64,000 nucleotides of DNA from Gorsachius magnificus (taxonomy: Eukaryota > Chordata > Aves > Pelecaniformes > Ardeidae), in NCBI GenBank assembly GCA_034008185.1, contig CM067086.1, positions 14,923,007 through 14,987,006 on the forward strand, given 5' to 3'. The number at the start of each line of letters is the position of its first letter. The stretch's first letter is position 1. A model generated the notes under the pieces. It searched no databases and had not been told where the DNA came from. It was given only the letters and a program-made list of their open reading frames with translations. This document shows, piece after piece, positions 49,301 to 63,100 of this stretch. The position numbers were made by a program, and so were the translations under genes.

Positions 49301-50269
49301 GTTTATGCTACAGTGGAGTTTTTTAAGTGATTGACATTCATCATATTAGTTAGACAGTTTTAAAAGCTAGGTCTTTGTTTTACACAGCGTTGTCAAGAAA
49401 AAAAATAAAGTAGAACCTGGATTGCAGAAAAAAAATGCAAACCACTTAACCAGCTCTTGGTTCCAAACCCATCAAAATAAGTTACCATTATTGCATCCTA
49501 TTAACACGTTCTTTGAAGAGTCGATTTCAGTCCAGCCATGTAATATACTATTAGGAAGACTAAATTTTGAAACTGTAATGCAATCTTACAGCTGGGTGGC
49601 TTGGAAGTTCTGCGGAGAAGAAGATACTACCTTTCAAAATGGAAGTCAGCCTCAGAAGAAAGAATGCAAACCACTTTAATTTACAGGTCAGCTTTGCTTT
49701 ACCGTTCTTTTGTTTGATGAGATATACACAGAGATACATACGAAATAGAAGTTCACAAAATGTGTATCTGAGGGTACAGAAGCCTGAATTACTTATATAT
49801 TCTGCCCTGCTTTAGACCAGCATGCTGTGATACCCTTCCCCGAGCTCAAACGCACTCTTCTGGCTTTCTAGCATTAATGTAGCTGTCGGTTTGAATTTCA
49901 ATCTTGAATTATGTCTGTTGACATAATTTCATACTGCTGACTTCAATTGTTTAGGATTACTGTTTTGAACTACATAAGGAAATAAATTCTTTCCTCTATG
50001 GTTAGTAAATTCCATTCAAGTGCATTTTAATGCATGTAGCAAGTCATAAGGCAAAGTAATTATCTATAATATATTCTGATTCAAAAACCAACCACTCTTA
50101 ATTACTCACATATTAGAATAAAAACTAGCTTATATATTTTAAATGTATTATTACGTATTTAATAAACTAATGTAAACATTTCCTGAAATTTAAGAATGGT
50201 ATTTCAATTATAAAAATTAATGCTTTAAAAACATATTGTGTAGTTTGCTTTTGGAATAACACGTGACAA
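49301..50269. other. Tail-to-tail PAX6/ELP4 intergenic gap
   Basis: About 1 kb of AT-rich DNA between the inferred distal PAX6 poly(A) site and the ELP4 3' end; no gene seen. Confidence 0.5.
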
Positions 50270-50707
50270 CAAACTGCTTAGTTTCATTCCTTTATTTCAA
50301 TAAACCGTCCAATTTATTATTCATACAAAATATTAAGTGTAAGTATATAAAAATTCCATTGGGAAAAATATCCCTTCATAGTTATTGTAAAACACCATCT
50401 AGAAATGAAAGTGTAAGAGTAATTTTCATATTTTCAGGAAAGGAACAAAATCCTGCATGTTTCCAGTCGAGCAGAACAATGGCAGGACTCAACATAACAG
50501 AAGCTTTAACAAAAAGCAAAATCCAAACAAGCCCCAAATTAGTACAAAGAAACCAGAACAAAACAAAACAAAAAAAGGGCACCATATGGTAACATGTATT
50601 TTTAAAGACTGCTGGGTCAAATCATTAAGAAAAATATTTATATAAGTCATTAACACTCATAATTAGAGTGTCATATAAAACTGAGTGAAACTGCTAAGTA
50701 GAAATCA
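50270..50707 (-). other. ELP4: ELP4 3'UTR (3' end approximate)
   Basis: After the TAG stop the - strand runs through AT-rich sequence to AATAAA signals, seen on the + strand as TTTATT at 50313-50318 and 50291-50296. Transcript end near 50270 is inferred. That leaves about 1 kb to the distal PAX6 poly(A) signal. Confidence 0.55.
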
Positions 50708-50839
50708 CTAGAAGTCCAGGTGCTTCTTGCCGATGGCCATAGCACCACATCCTGAGCTCAGCAGTTTGGCGGATTCTGCCAGATCCTGTTTGCTTGTGCG
50801 GCTCACTGTGTCTGACAAGTCTGGAGGCAAATGCAGTCG
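50708..50839 (-). CDS. ELP4: ELP4 last coding exon (Elongator subunit 4, C-terminus)
   Basis: Read on the - strand, a CT-rich tract and CTGCCACAG acceptor (plus 50840-50848) precede CGA, and the frame encodes [20 protein letters not shown], then [20 protein letters not shown] and LDF, with TAG at 50710-50708. Human ELP4 ends with the same [13 protein letters not shown] and GKKHLDF motifs. ELP4 is a RecA-like subunit of the Elp4-5-6 ring in Elongator, which modifies wobble uridines of tRNAs. Only 43 residues lie in the window; the other exons are beyond 64 kb. The convergent PAX6-ELP4 arrangement is the conserved vertebrate order. Confidence 0.93.
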   Translation of the reverse strand, partial: RLHLPPDLSDTVSRTSKQDLAESAKLLSSGCGAMAIGKKHLDF

Positions 50840-51454
50840 CTGTGGCAGGAGATTTTCAGGAAGGAGAGAGAGAGAGAGACGGGGAGAGAGAGAAGAAAGA
50901 GAGAGAGGAAAAAACCAGAGAGAAGAAAAAAAGAATAATTGCAGGAGAATTTATTTTCCATAGCATATTTCAAAATGCAGTCTTTTTCCTGGCCAATGTT
51001 TACTCACAGAAATAAAGCACTTCTCACTTTTAGGCTGACCTGGGAACAGTTTTGTATATTTTTAATATATTGGATTCTGTAAAGTGGAATAGATTTTTTC
51101 TCATGAAATTTTTCTAAGCAAAATCCAAATTTGCTCAAGGTATTTAATTGTATCTATGGGCTTTTTCCTTTAAAAACAAGTGTTTTGCCTCTATGTTAAC
51201 CCCTACATCAAATCCTTTGGTTTCTATGGTGTTACAATATAAGTATAGTTTTATTTCAAACATATACTTTGTGGCAGAGTCTGAAAATAGATGATGTGAT
51301 GGTCAAAAGATGGAGAGGGCTTACCCTGGTTGCAGCATTATCCTGCTAAATGTTTCTTCTTCGTGTTCTACTGATAGTTAATAAAACCATGCAGTGATAG
51401 TAGTTGCATTTTTATGAGGCAATCATATATGCTACTCAAACCTTGTCATCCCTT

Positions 51455-51535
51455 GTGAGTTGTAGGAGCATTACATCCATTTTACAGATGAGGAAACTGA
51501 GACACAGGTCACAGGTTTGTCCACAAGCACACGGT
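51455..51535 (+). mobile_element. MIR-like SINE fragment
   Basis: CATTTTACAGATGAGGAAAC, then TGAGACACAGGTCACAGG and TGTCCACAAGCACA match the core of ancient MIR/CORE-SINEs (TTTTACAGATGAGGAAACTG is diagnostic). It is degraded and short, within the ELP4 intron. Confidence 0.6.
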
Positions 51536-53454
51536 CCTTGCATAATAAACCTTATTTTTTTAATAAACCTTTTTTTAACTATGACAAAAGTATTTCAACT
51601 CTCCCTCTAAGGATATTTTACACTGGAGATATACAAAAGACACGACATTACCATTTAACTTTTGTAAAGTAAGGTGAAAATTAATGTAAAACTGAGGCTT
51701 TACTTGGTTAATTACTGGCTTGCTTTTGGACACAGTGAAGGACTGAAAACTGGTCAGATGAGCCAGTTGAGCATCTTCTACACAGTGCAATAATTTATGA
51801 AACTGGTATCATGGAAGGAGTACATTTCTTGAAAGATTTAGTAGGCAAAGGCTAAACTGTGTGGCTCTTCTAAAATGCACACACATCTGAAGGGAACAGG
51901 ATAACAGTACTGGCTGCAAAACTGTATTAGGAGGCTGTGTGGACTATCCTTATTCTTCACTCTTGCTATGGTTTTGCTTTTATCACAACACGTAAATACA
52001 GCTGCCTTTTATTCAATACCTTTGTAACTTTCACGGGATAAGAATTCAGTTAAAAAGCAGAAGAAATATCTGTATTTACAATGGGCTGACTGTTCAATTC
52101 ATTGCTGGCTTTGAGATTGTGCAATTAGACATAACTTGAGAGGTGCTCCAAAGCGCTTCCTACCACCTGCCGCTCCCGGCTGTGGGCAATGCGGGGAGAG
52201 GAACATGTGCTGGGTTGTTGTCTTCTCCAAGGGAAGAAAATGCGTAAAGTAATGCATGTGGAGTAGGAAAGTAGGTGAGATGACATACCTCAGTGTTGAA
52301 ATAGGAGAAATGTCTGCATTTATTTATAGTGCTTTGCCTATGAAGCACGATTTATGTATGAAAAACCACCCCCTGTATATACCGTTCAGTAACTATGCAG
52401 CTCTGACATTTCACCATACTAAAATCAGTGCTATGGTATGGTATCCTTCATGTACAGTTCTTCCCTTATTCCTAAGAAGGTCAGGCATGGCGGTGGATGT
52501 GAACTGTGGTCCATGATGCCTCATCTCTACATCAACACAATACAAAGTAGGGCATGTGCCTATCCTGTTTGCCTCCTGAGAAAAACATTTGCTAGGCAAG
52601 AGCCAATGTACAACTTGGCTTGGGTTGTATGAGGGGGGCTGTAACCACTGGAAAATGAAGGATGAGGGAAAGATGGGGAGTGCAGGGGAGCGCTTGGCAG
52701 ATCTTTCAGTCACATTTTCTTTCCCAAAAAGTCTACAGTACTCTGCTAGCAGGGTACAGGCTATCTGGTATGTGGGAGGCGGAGAGACAAGTGAACAAAT
52801 CCAACCTTCTCCCACTCACTGTTAGCATCTCTCCACCCTCACCAGGGAGCGGGAGAGGCATCTTCCTCTAGGGGAAATGTAGTACCGCTGTCTTCCTCCT
52901 GCGACTATTGACCCTTTTGCCAAGTCTGCCAAACAGATTCAGAGCAAGGTGATGAAGAGCAAACAGAACCGAGACTCAGCAAACTCATCTTAGGCAGGGA
53001 CTAACTAATACCACAGAGGGAAGAATTGTAAACCCTGCCCCACTGGCCCGGACTTAAAGTGTGGTCAAAAGAAAAAAAATCTTTGATATTTACACAGCCT
53101 CTTAGTCAATGCTGAGTTAGTTTGCTAATATATATTATAAACAGAAAACAGAATATTTATAAATTTGCAAAGACTCAGACAGGAAAAGTAACAATTAAAG
53201 ATCCTCAGATTGGACGGTGGGACTGAATTAGGCTTTTACAGATGTATTTGTTATGATACAGTGTTTCATTGCACACGTGTATACTCTTCTTCCCCATCTT
53301 ACTCAGTGAAGAGGATGCACACTGCTCATTTCGTGACTGGCTATTCAGTATTTTGTTTTCTTGTCACTGTTTACTCTGAACTTTTCTGACGTATTTATTG
53401 TACGCTATTCAAACCTTGTTCTGAAGACAGAATGGCTTTTCAATAGCACATGTC

Positions 53455-53890
53455 AGCATATAGCACTTAAGTGCTTCACAAATACCAACTGTGTTATTTT
53501 CCTAATACTCTCTTGAGATAAGGCAGGAAAGCTACCTCCATTTTAGGGAGAGGGAATTGAGGCACATAAAACACATGGGAAAAGGTATCTACTAATTTCA
53601 GAAACATGATCTGAGGCATTTAGGACTTGCTTTTGCAGAATGTTTAGCATTGTACAGCATTTCACAAGATTGAATGCTAACTTCATTTGCAGCTGTGAGT
53701 GCTGAGTATTTCTTCAAGAACCCCAAGTCAGGCACTCAGAAAGCGAGAGACACAAAATAAAAGTAGAGAAATAAAAGTGCTGGGTTGAAGTGACATGATC
53801 ACACAGAAGCTCAGTGGTATAGGCAGAGACACATCACGCCTTCCACGATATCCTTCAATCGTCTTAATTACGAGACCATCCCTCCTGCAA
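53455..53890 (+). mobile_element. MIR-like SINE, apparently split
   Basis: The 5' part (53455-53580) has TAGCACTTAAGTGCTTCACA and CTCCATTTTAGGGAGAGGGA, followed by TTGAGGCACA, like MIR. A 3' part (53772-53890) has AAGTGACATGATCACACAGA and ATTACGAGACCATCCCTCC, like the MIR tail (TCACACAGC, ACTAGACCA). About 190 bp between them does not fit, so an insertion or two separate copies are possible. Confidence 0.45.
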
Positions 53891-55844
53891 TCCTTGCCCT
53901 CTCTACAACCCCAATTTTCAAACATTACAACAAATTGCTGGTTCTCCAGGAAGCATATTTCACCGCATATGCCACGTTCATCCTCAGATCAGATGTGTTC
54001 TGAACAATAAACACCACTAGGGTCCTCTGAAAACAACTGAGTATTATCCTGCCATTAAGATCTGAATCATAGCACAGACACACTCTACCTCTGAATAAAG
54101 CCTGAACAGGCATTTCAAAATACCATTCCTCATATTTTCTGCATACAGCTTAAACATACAAACAAGGCTGCACATATTAATTCTATTAAATATTTTAACA
54201 CCATTTAAAAAAATACTCTAAATTTTAAACCACAAACAAACTGGAAATTCATTGCATGGCATTATACAGACATCCACAGGTTAAACAACAGGCCTCTATT
54301 TTTGGCACCAATAGGGACATTGCGGTCACTTGAACTAAGGCAGTAAGTGATAGCATGAATAGGCTGTGATCCTTTTTGAACAACAGCATTACAGAACAAT
54401 CAGACATGTGCACAGATATTTGCTGACCACAGAGAAACAATCACATTTAAAGTCCCAGTTTAGGATAAAATGTTTTCTGGGGGACAGACTTCTCTGCGAT
54501 TTCTCAGGCTGTGACCTCCATCCCTTTCAATCTCTCTTTCTCTTATCAGTCTGATAAGAATCAGGCTGATTTTGCTCACATCGGCAATCCCAGTCCTCTT
54601 TTGCCCAGGCCTCCCGTCCTGCAACTGGTCTTCATGACAAAAACGTCCCTTCTCCGGTTATCTGCACTCTCCAGCCTCTGCCCCAGCCAGTCTCAGCTTT
54701 CTGCTTCCAAGCTCCCTATCCCTGTTCCTGCCAGTCCTGGGGTTCTCTTGCCCATTTATACCCATATTCCATTCCCTGCTCCCATGCCTAGGTCCAAATT
54801 CAGTGCCACGACACCCTTCCTTGCCTCAGCCCCTTGCCCTCCTCATGCCCTATTTTGTCCTCCTCCTCGTCTCACCAGTTGTTCTTGATCTGCCCTTCTT
54901 TCTGCTCCTGCTGGCACTGCTTTCCGTCCCGCCTTCCTGCCCCTGCCCCTCTCCTCCCGGGCACAGGCACCAGCTCCCCTCCTGCTCCCCAAAGCAGGTA
55001 CATCCCTGGAAAAGGGTCAAGCTGAATGCGCAGTACTGACTGCGCCTGCGCCAAACAGGGAAGCATTTTGACAGGACAGCAAAACCACATCCCTGGCAGA
55101 AATGCCAGACATAAAATTGGGTTTTTTCATTTACTCTTTTAAATAGTTGAAGGTTTCCACTATAATATTCCAGCATGTGGATAAACACAAAACTTCCTGT
55201 AGCCTACAGCAAGCTGGCAGGGCAACAATATTTTAAGGCAAAATGGTCATAGTCTGGCAAAAGTAAATATGCAGGTGAAAACAGGATCCTATAATTGCCC
55301 CCCTTGTGATAACTTCTTCAAGCTTGCATCAAAGAAAGGTAAAGTCTGTCAGTGTACAAACCAGGGAATGTTGAGTAAACTTCCTTTGTGCAAAGTTAAT
55401 TGTGTATCTGCATTATTACAGTGTGTTTAATGACATGTTCACACGCTATTTTCACCTATGCAGGCTGTCAGAAAGGTTTAAACTAAGGATCCTCAGAATC
55501 AGACTCTAAGCTTCATTTGCTCGATTAAGAAATAACTGGCTATGGAAGAAGGCTCTTACTGTACCCGGCACAGCTAGGGAAGGGGCACGATGCGGGTGCT
55601 GGTGCTTCCCGCCTGCTCTGTTTCGGGCGGGTCCCGAAGGCTTTGCGGTGATAGGAACAATTACACTGACCCCAGCTAAGCACACAGCTTTAGGGCATGC
55701 ATTACGAAAGGAAAACAGTTCAGACAAAACTTATTACATACTTTGCCTCTGCTCCTCCCTATGCCTGAAGAAAACTTCTAATTACTTTATTTGTTCTCAA
55801 TGGGGAAAAAAAAAGTAGAAGTGGAAGATAAGAAAATGTAAAAT

Positions 55845-55985
55845 GACAGGCCAGAAGGGACACCAAGCAATCCTTTAGTCCAGTCCCACCACTGAGGATC
55901 AAATACAGCACCGATGGTTTTCTGACACTGGTCTGCCCTGTGAGACTGGGATGTAAAGATCCAAGTCAGGGCTATTCTAGAAACT
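55845..55985 (-). mobile_element. Possible antisense CR1-like fragment
   Basis: ACAGGCCAGAAGGGACACCA followed by CTTTAGTCCAGTCCCACC resembles the reverse complement of diverged CR1 tails (CCAGAAGGGACC...TCTAGTCC). Too degraded for certainty. Confidence 0.35.
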
Positions 55986-57052
55986 TCCAGTGGGCTGGTA
56001 CATTTGGTTGAGGTGTAATTTTTTTTTTTTTTTTTTAAAACCCACAAAATCCCTGGTAGGCAAAAATACTAGCAAGTGCTTTTGCCAGTGTAGCTTATTG
56101 TATCAGGGGGATTGCTTTACAGATTTATTACAAAAACCAGACTTTCTAATACAAGACTTTTTTTTCTCTTCAGTATTAAGAGGATTGACCAGCAGTTTTC
56201 CTAGTAACCTCTCCTGATGTTGATTATACCTCAGTTCCAAAATGCATAGAAACAGTATGCAGGCTTTAAGTGACTATAAAAGGGGTTGAAAATAAAATAA
56301 AAATCGTATAACCGAACCTAAGTAACCAATGGCAGGTGAAAAAAAGAGCTAGCTACTAGAGATAATGTTGAAGAACTGATTACTGTACAACTACACACAT
56401 ACGCTACACATATTCTGAGGAATCTATTGCCACCGCATTGTGGAGGCAACTAGTGAAATCCAGCCTTACACCAACCCAGTATAAACAACAATCAGTTGAT
56501 AAAATCACTTCTCAGATTTGAGGAAATGTGTGTCTGCACAGATCGTGTTTACACTGGCTAAAACACTCATAAATAACCGAGGCAGAGGACATTCAAGAAA
56601 CAGCAAAATGTCATAAAATTAATTAAGGGCTACTAAAATCACATATTCTGTAAAATGCTTTAAGCAATAAAAAGTATAAAAAATGTTCAGCAACATTATG
56701 ATAAGCAGATATACATATATTGGCAAAATCTAAACCCAAATTAATTCTTCATATTACCCCCCCAAAATTATTATATTTTTAGCAAACAAATAAATAGTAA
56801 CATGAGTGATGCAAAATCACTGAATCTCATAAAACAAGAGGTGGGAGTTTAGGTGGGAATTCGTTCTTAATCTGATATATATTAAAATAATTCCACTGAA
56901 GTTAACCTTGTGACTCTGCTAACAGTTACATGAAGCTTTAACAACTGAGTCCAAACTTCCAAAACTTAAACAAAAAAAATATTTACAATTCCATTTATTT
57001 GGATCTTTGATGAAAAAAAAAATTGCTTATTAGTCTATTATGGCTGCAGACC

Positions 57053-57125
57053 TGCCTTGGGGCAGGGACATGGGTTAATGACCTCTCTAGATCCCTTCTA
57101 GTTCCATTTGCTACAACTCCATGAA
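57053..57125 (+). mobile_element. CR1 LINE 3' end fragment
   Basis: GGGGCAGGGACATGGGTTAA followed by TGACCTCTCTAGATCCCTTC and TAGTTCC resembles the CR1 3' tail (GGACTAGATGACCTC...GGTCCCTTCCAG) typical of sauropsid genomes. It is a short diverged tail without coding capacity. Confidence 0.65.
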
Positions 57126-60100
57126 GACTGAAGTCACCAAAGCTGAAGGGATTTGGTTTAGGGGGAAGAGGGGGGGTGGGGAGAAGAATTTTAGGAATGC
57201 TGGGAAAATGAAAGATGCAGACTCCTAGTTGGGGAGCTTTATATCCTACTTATTTCCCTTTGAAGCAGAACTCTTGCCATTCCATAAAGCCCACACAAGA
57301 GAACAGGAGCAGTCAGTGGTACAGCAGCTGAGTTCCTGTCACTGTTTCCCCTTCCGCTTATGATGCCCATGACACACCCCATGCATTATGTTATCCCTTT
57401 TACGTCTTTTTGTTATTATCCCATTTATAACTACTAGCAATTATTTCTATTATCATAGTACCTAAGAAAAGACTTCAGCATTTTTGTAGTTATCATGAAA
57501 AAGCTGGATTTTAAGGAGAAATCTGCAGGTTAGTGATGAAGCTGTATAAAACCTCCTCTTAGAGTGAAGAAGCCCATTTCTTGCTTGAAAATTATTGAAC
57601 TGTCAAGTTATTGCCACTATTACCTGATTGGAAATAGATTTCTTGATAATGAATAAGATCTCACATGCAGGCTGGGGAAAAGGAGATGGAGGCTTTGGAA
57701 AGGAAAACAAGTGGCAACTTACATCTTAAGAAAAGGGAGCCAGTGGAGGGATGCCAAATTACTCCACAGCCACTGAGCTGTCTCTTTATCTTTGCAGTGA
57801 AGACGATCGTCCTAAACGGGGGTCTTGAGCCAGCTGTGATACAGTGCAGCTGTGCACCCCCAAAGCGGGCTGCCAGGTGACAAAGAGCTGTGCAAGAAGG
57901 AGCTGTCAAGGCCCTGCCAGGTGCTCCCCACTTTGCTCAGGCCCTGTGCCTGTTGCGATGTTGGAGCTTGCTGATCCAGGTATGATCCTCACCTGCTGCC
58001 CTGACTTCTCAGCTGGAGAGTGGCCTTGCCTCATAACTAGGGATCTGTCTGGCAGTCACCAGGACTGGTGGTTGACCCTGGTTACCTTCACTGAACCTGC
58101 TCTGTTCTTCTTATTTGGGCAGCAGGGGAGGATTTAACAGTGGTGGCTGAGCCCACCAGGGACACTGGGCATACCTACAATGCAATGGCAACACGTGGCA
58201 CTGATTCTCTGTGGTGGCCGGAGCCACAGCTTCAAAGCCATTGCAATATGTTTGTTTACATGGCAAAAGAGGTCCCGAGTGAACCGGGTTGACCTGACAT
58301 CCCCACAGGTCGCATCTTACATTTCTGAGGTAGCTGACAAATGATTACAAACTCTGTAAGAGATACACGTTTCAGGAGCATCTTAGCCTTGCCAGACAAT
58401 GACTTAACTGCTTTCTTAACATGTCATCATCAAGCAGAGTAACTAACTCGTCTTCTTCACAAAAACAAGTTACTACCTTTGGGCTTAATGTAAACACAAA
58501 GATGTGCAGGTACGAGCCCAAATTTCTTCTAGAGACAATAGTTTGTTCAAATATTTGACAAGGAGCTGACTATAAGTTTTGGTCTTTTTCCTCATCAAAT
58601 TTGCCAATTGAGAGGCACCAGATATGTGTATTATGATGAAATGAATTCTATTTTATATGATATATAGTCTACTGGAGCAACATATAACTTATGTTGACAT
58701 AACTTTGTTAACAACTCGCATACCAATCTGACAATAACACTATGAAAAGATAAAAATTCTTCTTAAGGCCACAAAACCTAAAAATACCTGTGAGTTAATG
58801 TAAGTTCACTCCTCAATAGCAAAACAGTAAGCTCTTTACCACTGAAGACATTATAAGCTCTCACAGCAAGGACTAGAAAAGTCATTCCAACTGGCCTACC
58901 TAGACCTGTGTCAGGCAGAAATCATACGATAGTCCCGAAAGTTGGTTACGAGTAGTGTCTCACAATCTGTAATATTTATCTTGTGGAGAGAATGGTGCCA
59001 AACTATCCTCCCAAACTGCATTTAGGTCTAGGCAAACTATTTTTAAATTAATTTACTAAGCATCTCTTACATTCCTGTTCATATTACAATTTTCTCGGTA
59101 TTTTAACAAATTCAGGAGACAAACCAGTTGGTAACTATTCTTCTGTATAATGGACATGAACTCAGTTTCTTCTTGTTCTACTATATTCACAGATGCTACA
59201 TTACCGTTTTTAAATCCCAGCCATGGATAAAATTTCTAAACTGATTATAAAGACAAAAGGCTTGACTTTTAAAAAAATAATTCTAAAATTTTCTACTTTT
59301 CAGGTAACTGTGATTGACTTATAACTCATCACAACTATATCAAACCATGTTAAAATAAGTACATCTACTATATGCATTTCCTATTTCTTTTTTTTAAGTT
59401 GAAGCATAATCTGAGCCGTCAAAATTAATTATTGTTAACATCAGGTGTTGAGAGAAGGCTTCCACTAAGAATAGCTGATAAATATACTTCTACCTACATA
59501 TCCCTGTCTGTCTGCTAAAGGACACATCTCTAATATGAAAATAATTTTTTATATATAGCTAATAGTACTCAAAATACTTGAACACAATTCTAAAACTCTT
59601 ACTTTCCATCACTTACAGAATGTAAAATAAAACTAGGATAATTCTCATTTTCACCTCATTCACAGGACGGTGATGTTTTGTTGTGGGTTTCCAATATTAC
59701 AAAGAGATTATTTAAACAGTGAATTTAAAGACACCTGGCAGAATTAAGAACCATTAATAAACCCACTCCCTCTTGTGATAGATTTTGTGAAAGCTGTTTT
59801 ACATTTCAGAACGCTGAATTTTAATATGTGCTGCTTCTGCGCAGCTTTCCAGTGTATCTGCTTTACAGAAGTGATATGATAATATCCAAGAGAATTCAGT
59901 TCAAACTGTGCTGATTTGTTTGGATGTGCCACATGATATGGTTTCTGTTCTCTGACCAGAAAACTATGAAAAAATGTTCAATGAGAAAGAGTACCCTGCA
60001 TAGAAAGGCAAGTGGAAGAGAATAGGGAAGACATTAAGTGACAAAGGGCTGAAAAGAAGATGGAGTGAAGAAAGGGAAAGATGGAGGGCAGGAGGAGATA

Positions 60101-63100
60101 TATTATCTAGGCGCATTATAGTTGAGATTGGAATACATTGTCTAAAAGCTGAAGGGAAATACTGCTCCACATTCAAACAGCAGTTCATGAATCTGAAGGT
60201 ATCATCTACATCCAAAGCAAGCAGACTAACATTGCTCCCGTAGATCTCTTCTTTTTGCTGAATTTCTCCTCCCTGGGCTTATGTAAGAGGAGTGTGGGAC
60301 CCGTGATGCAAGTCTGAGTAATTCTAGGGCTCTCAGGATAGTCCGGATGGATGTTAATGTTAATGTCACATTCTCTTCCTTGATGGATTTATTCAACCTA
60401 ATTGCAGCTGTCTACAAGTCAGCTATTCAGTCTAACCTATATTATATACTTAGGATGAGATGAATCATCCTTGCAAGTGCTTGCCCATCTCTGCTGACTA
60501 TTCAGGAAACCTGGATGACTAGCTTAAACTAAATTGTTAACTTGGATAGTAAAAGGTCAAGGAGAGGAATTCAGTCTTACAACTACATGAAGCTTCTCAC
60601 TGAGTCAGTGCCTCCACTACATCTCCTCTTTCTTTGAATGACATCGCAACATGCCACAAAGTACGGATTTTGCATCAAACCACAGATGGCTCACTGGAAA
60701 CGTTCCAGAGTTGCTGGCAATGCCTGCGCTGCTCTACAACAACTTGGGTCTCTTTACTGGGAAGTTTGAGAAGTGTTCAAGACACTGTGTGTACAAACAA
60801 AAGCTATGTAAGTGAGGAGGAGGGAGAAATAGCATTCAGAGACAGAAGCATCTGTTCTAAGATGTCCAACATATTGCAATGTTACTGTCACCCTCTACAA
60901 TTTCAGCTAAGTTGGAAAACTAAGCAAATATTTGAGTTCAGATCCAAAGCTATCTGTTAAAGTTCACTGTAATCTATCAAGCTTCTGTCTCAGTTTAAAT
61001 ATTTTGTTACATTTCAGAAAACTCATTAATAGACCCATTTAAAAAGCACTGTTTTATCTGTTGTGCAACAATACAAATAACTGATAAAATGTATTCTGCC
61101 TCTTGATAAAATTGTCCAGACAGATTTCAACGCTTCACAGAAAGGTTATGCTCCAAGACAGGTAACTCACACTGGCAAGTCTCCATTACAAGCGCATTTC
61201 AATGCCTGATTTGCCAACTCAAAAAAGAGAGACAACAGAAATGCCAACAGACTTCTGAAGAGTTCTGCCAGCTATTGCTAAAATACACATTGCCCACAAG
61301 CTCGCACTGATTCCACGTATCTAGTCTCTACAGATCCTATCAAATTTAGAGTTTAATGAAGTGCTTTCCTAAGAACAGGAGAAAACAGGAGCTGCTCTGT
61401 GACTCTGGAGCAGCTCAGCTGTGAGCTGCCCCACTGCTGCCTCAGAAGTTTTTCTAGATTTTGTATACATTGACTATGCTTATTTCCTCCTACACATCCG
61501 TTTCAGAAGTCGTGTGTACAAACACAAACACAAACATAACCACAATAGGTAACTCCACATGCAAATGCACACATTACTTATTACTGCATACGAGTTACTG
61601 ATAATGGCCAATGTGTCTACCCACAGAATCTCTCCAATGCATGCAGTATTGCTCTAGAAAGCAGAGACTGTGCGAGCTGTATCGTTTTACATTTGACTAC
61701 ACAACGCAAACCACCCATACAACATATCCTTAATGCTGCTGTTTCAAGAGACCAGTGTCACAGGTTTGGCAAGTTGCTGGTTATGAAGAAGCAGCGTGTA
61801 GGGGGCCAAAATGTAACTGCTAGCTGGGGGGGTATTGTTGTTTTATACTGGGAGTAGCCCTATGCTCAGTAGCCTATTTACTTTTTTAGGTCAGCTAGAA
61901 TTAGAAAATTTCCATTGCTAGGCAGCCCAGCACATCTGTGAAGCATTTCTGGGCGTTCAGACCTGAAGCACGCGCTGCCCAAAGGGAAGATTCATTACCC
62001 CGTGTTACATGGCCCGCCAGTCCCTCCCCCAGACGGCACGAGGGCTTCGGCAACAGGAAAGCGCCTTCGTGCAGAAATGTATTACATGACCAGAACACAA
62101 CAATTAGCACATTTGTAAAGCTTCAGGGATAGGAACAATTTAATAGCTTTCTGAAGCAGACTAATTTTCTGGAGCTTTTTATCTTCTTTTTTTTTATTTT
62201 TTTTTATTATTATTTTGCTTTTCATGCATGGACAAGTTTTTCTTTGCTACAGGTATTTTCTGAGTCTGCCTGGCAGGAGTATTATGTGTGGAGAAACACA
62301 AATTATTCAATCACTTTAAAACAGTGCTAGAGAAATGAAAAAGTGCTATTTAAGTGCAAACTATTATTACTAATCTCTGTTTTTAAAACAAGTATCATTT
62401 AGATAGATAAAGGTACTGCTAGTTTACAAAATTCTGCATATTTACAAACCAAGGCTGCTAAACAGACGACCAGTTTGTTTATGTTTGCAGCTTTTCACAA
62501 GCTAGAAACCAGCTCTGCAATGGTAAACACCACTGTCAGATGCTCCACACTAAGGCAAAAACCAGGCCAGAAGAGAAAAAAAATAAATTTCTGCTATCAC
62601 TGCCTCCTCACCCTAAAAACTGGCACCGATATAGAAAGTATGGTCAGTTCCTGTAACTCCCAGGTGAGGAAGTAGAAATTATATAGCTCATATTTTAATA
62701 TCTCTTATTTTCAGTACTAATCGCCCGTGACTCATGAGGACTACAGTTTAAAATTCCAGTTAACAAAGCCTTTTGTAGTATTACTACCAAATAATCTTAG
62801 ACTTAAGAAGTGTAATTTAATATCATGATGTTGGATTACTCTGTTTTGGTATGAAAACATACTGTGGTTTTTATCGTGACTGATATTGCTTATACAAAAA
62901 AAAAATAAAAATTGCATTGGTTGACTACTCTTTGGCAAACCAATGCTTTAAAGGAAGTTTAGGCACAGAATAAGAAGTTGCTGGGGGAAGGTTAAAAGAC
63001 AGGTCACGCTGACTCCTTTTTAGGTGGCTCTATCTAAGACAGTAGGACTCAGTGTAAACTGAAATGTTAAATATGAATGACAGAAACTGGTATCACATTA

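Noticed and set aside
54580..54980. Pyrimidine-rich frame (125 codons) as a gene
   Set aside because: Pro/Ser/Leu-rich product of a C/T-rich stretch in the ELP4 intron; no splice or domain support.
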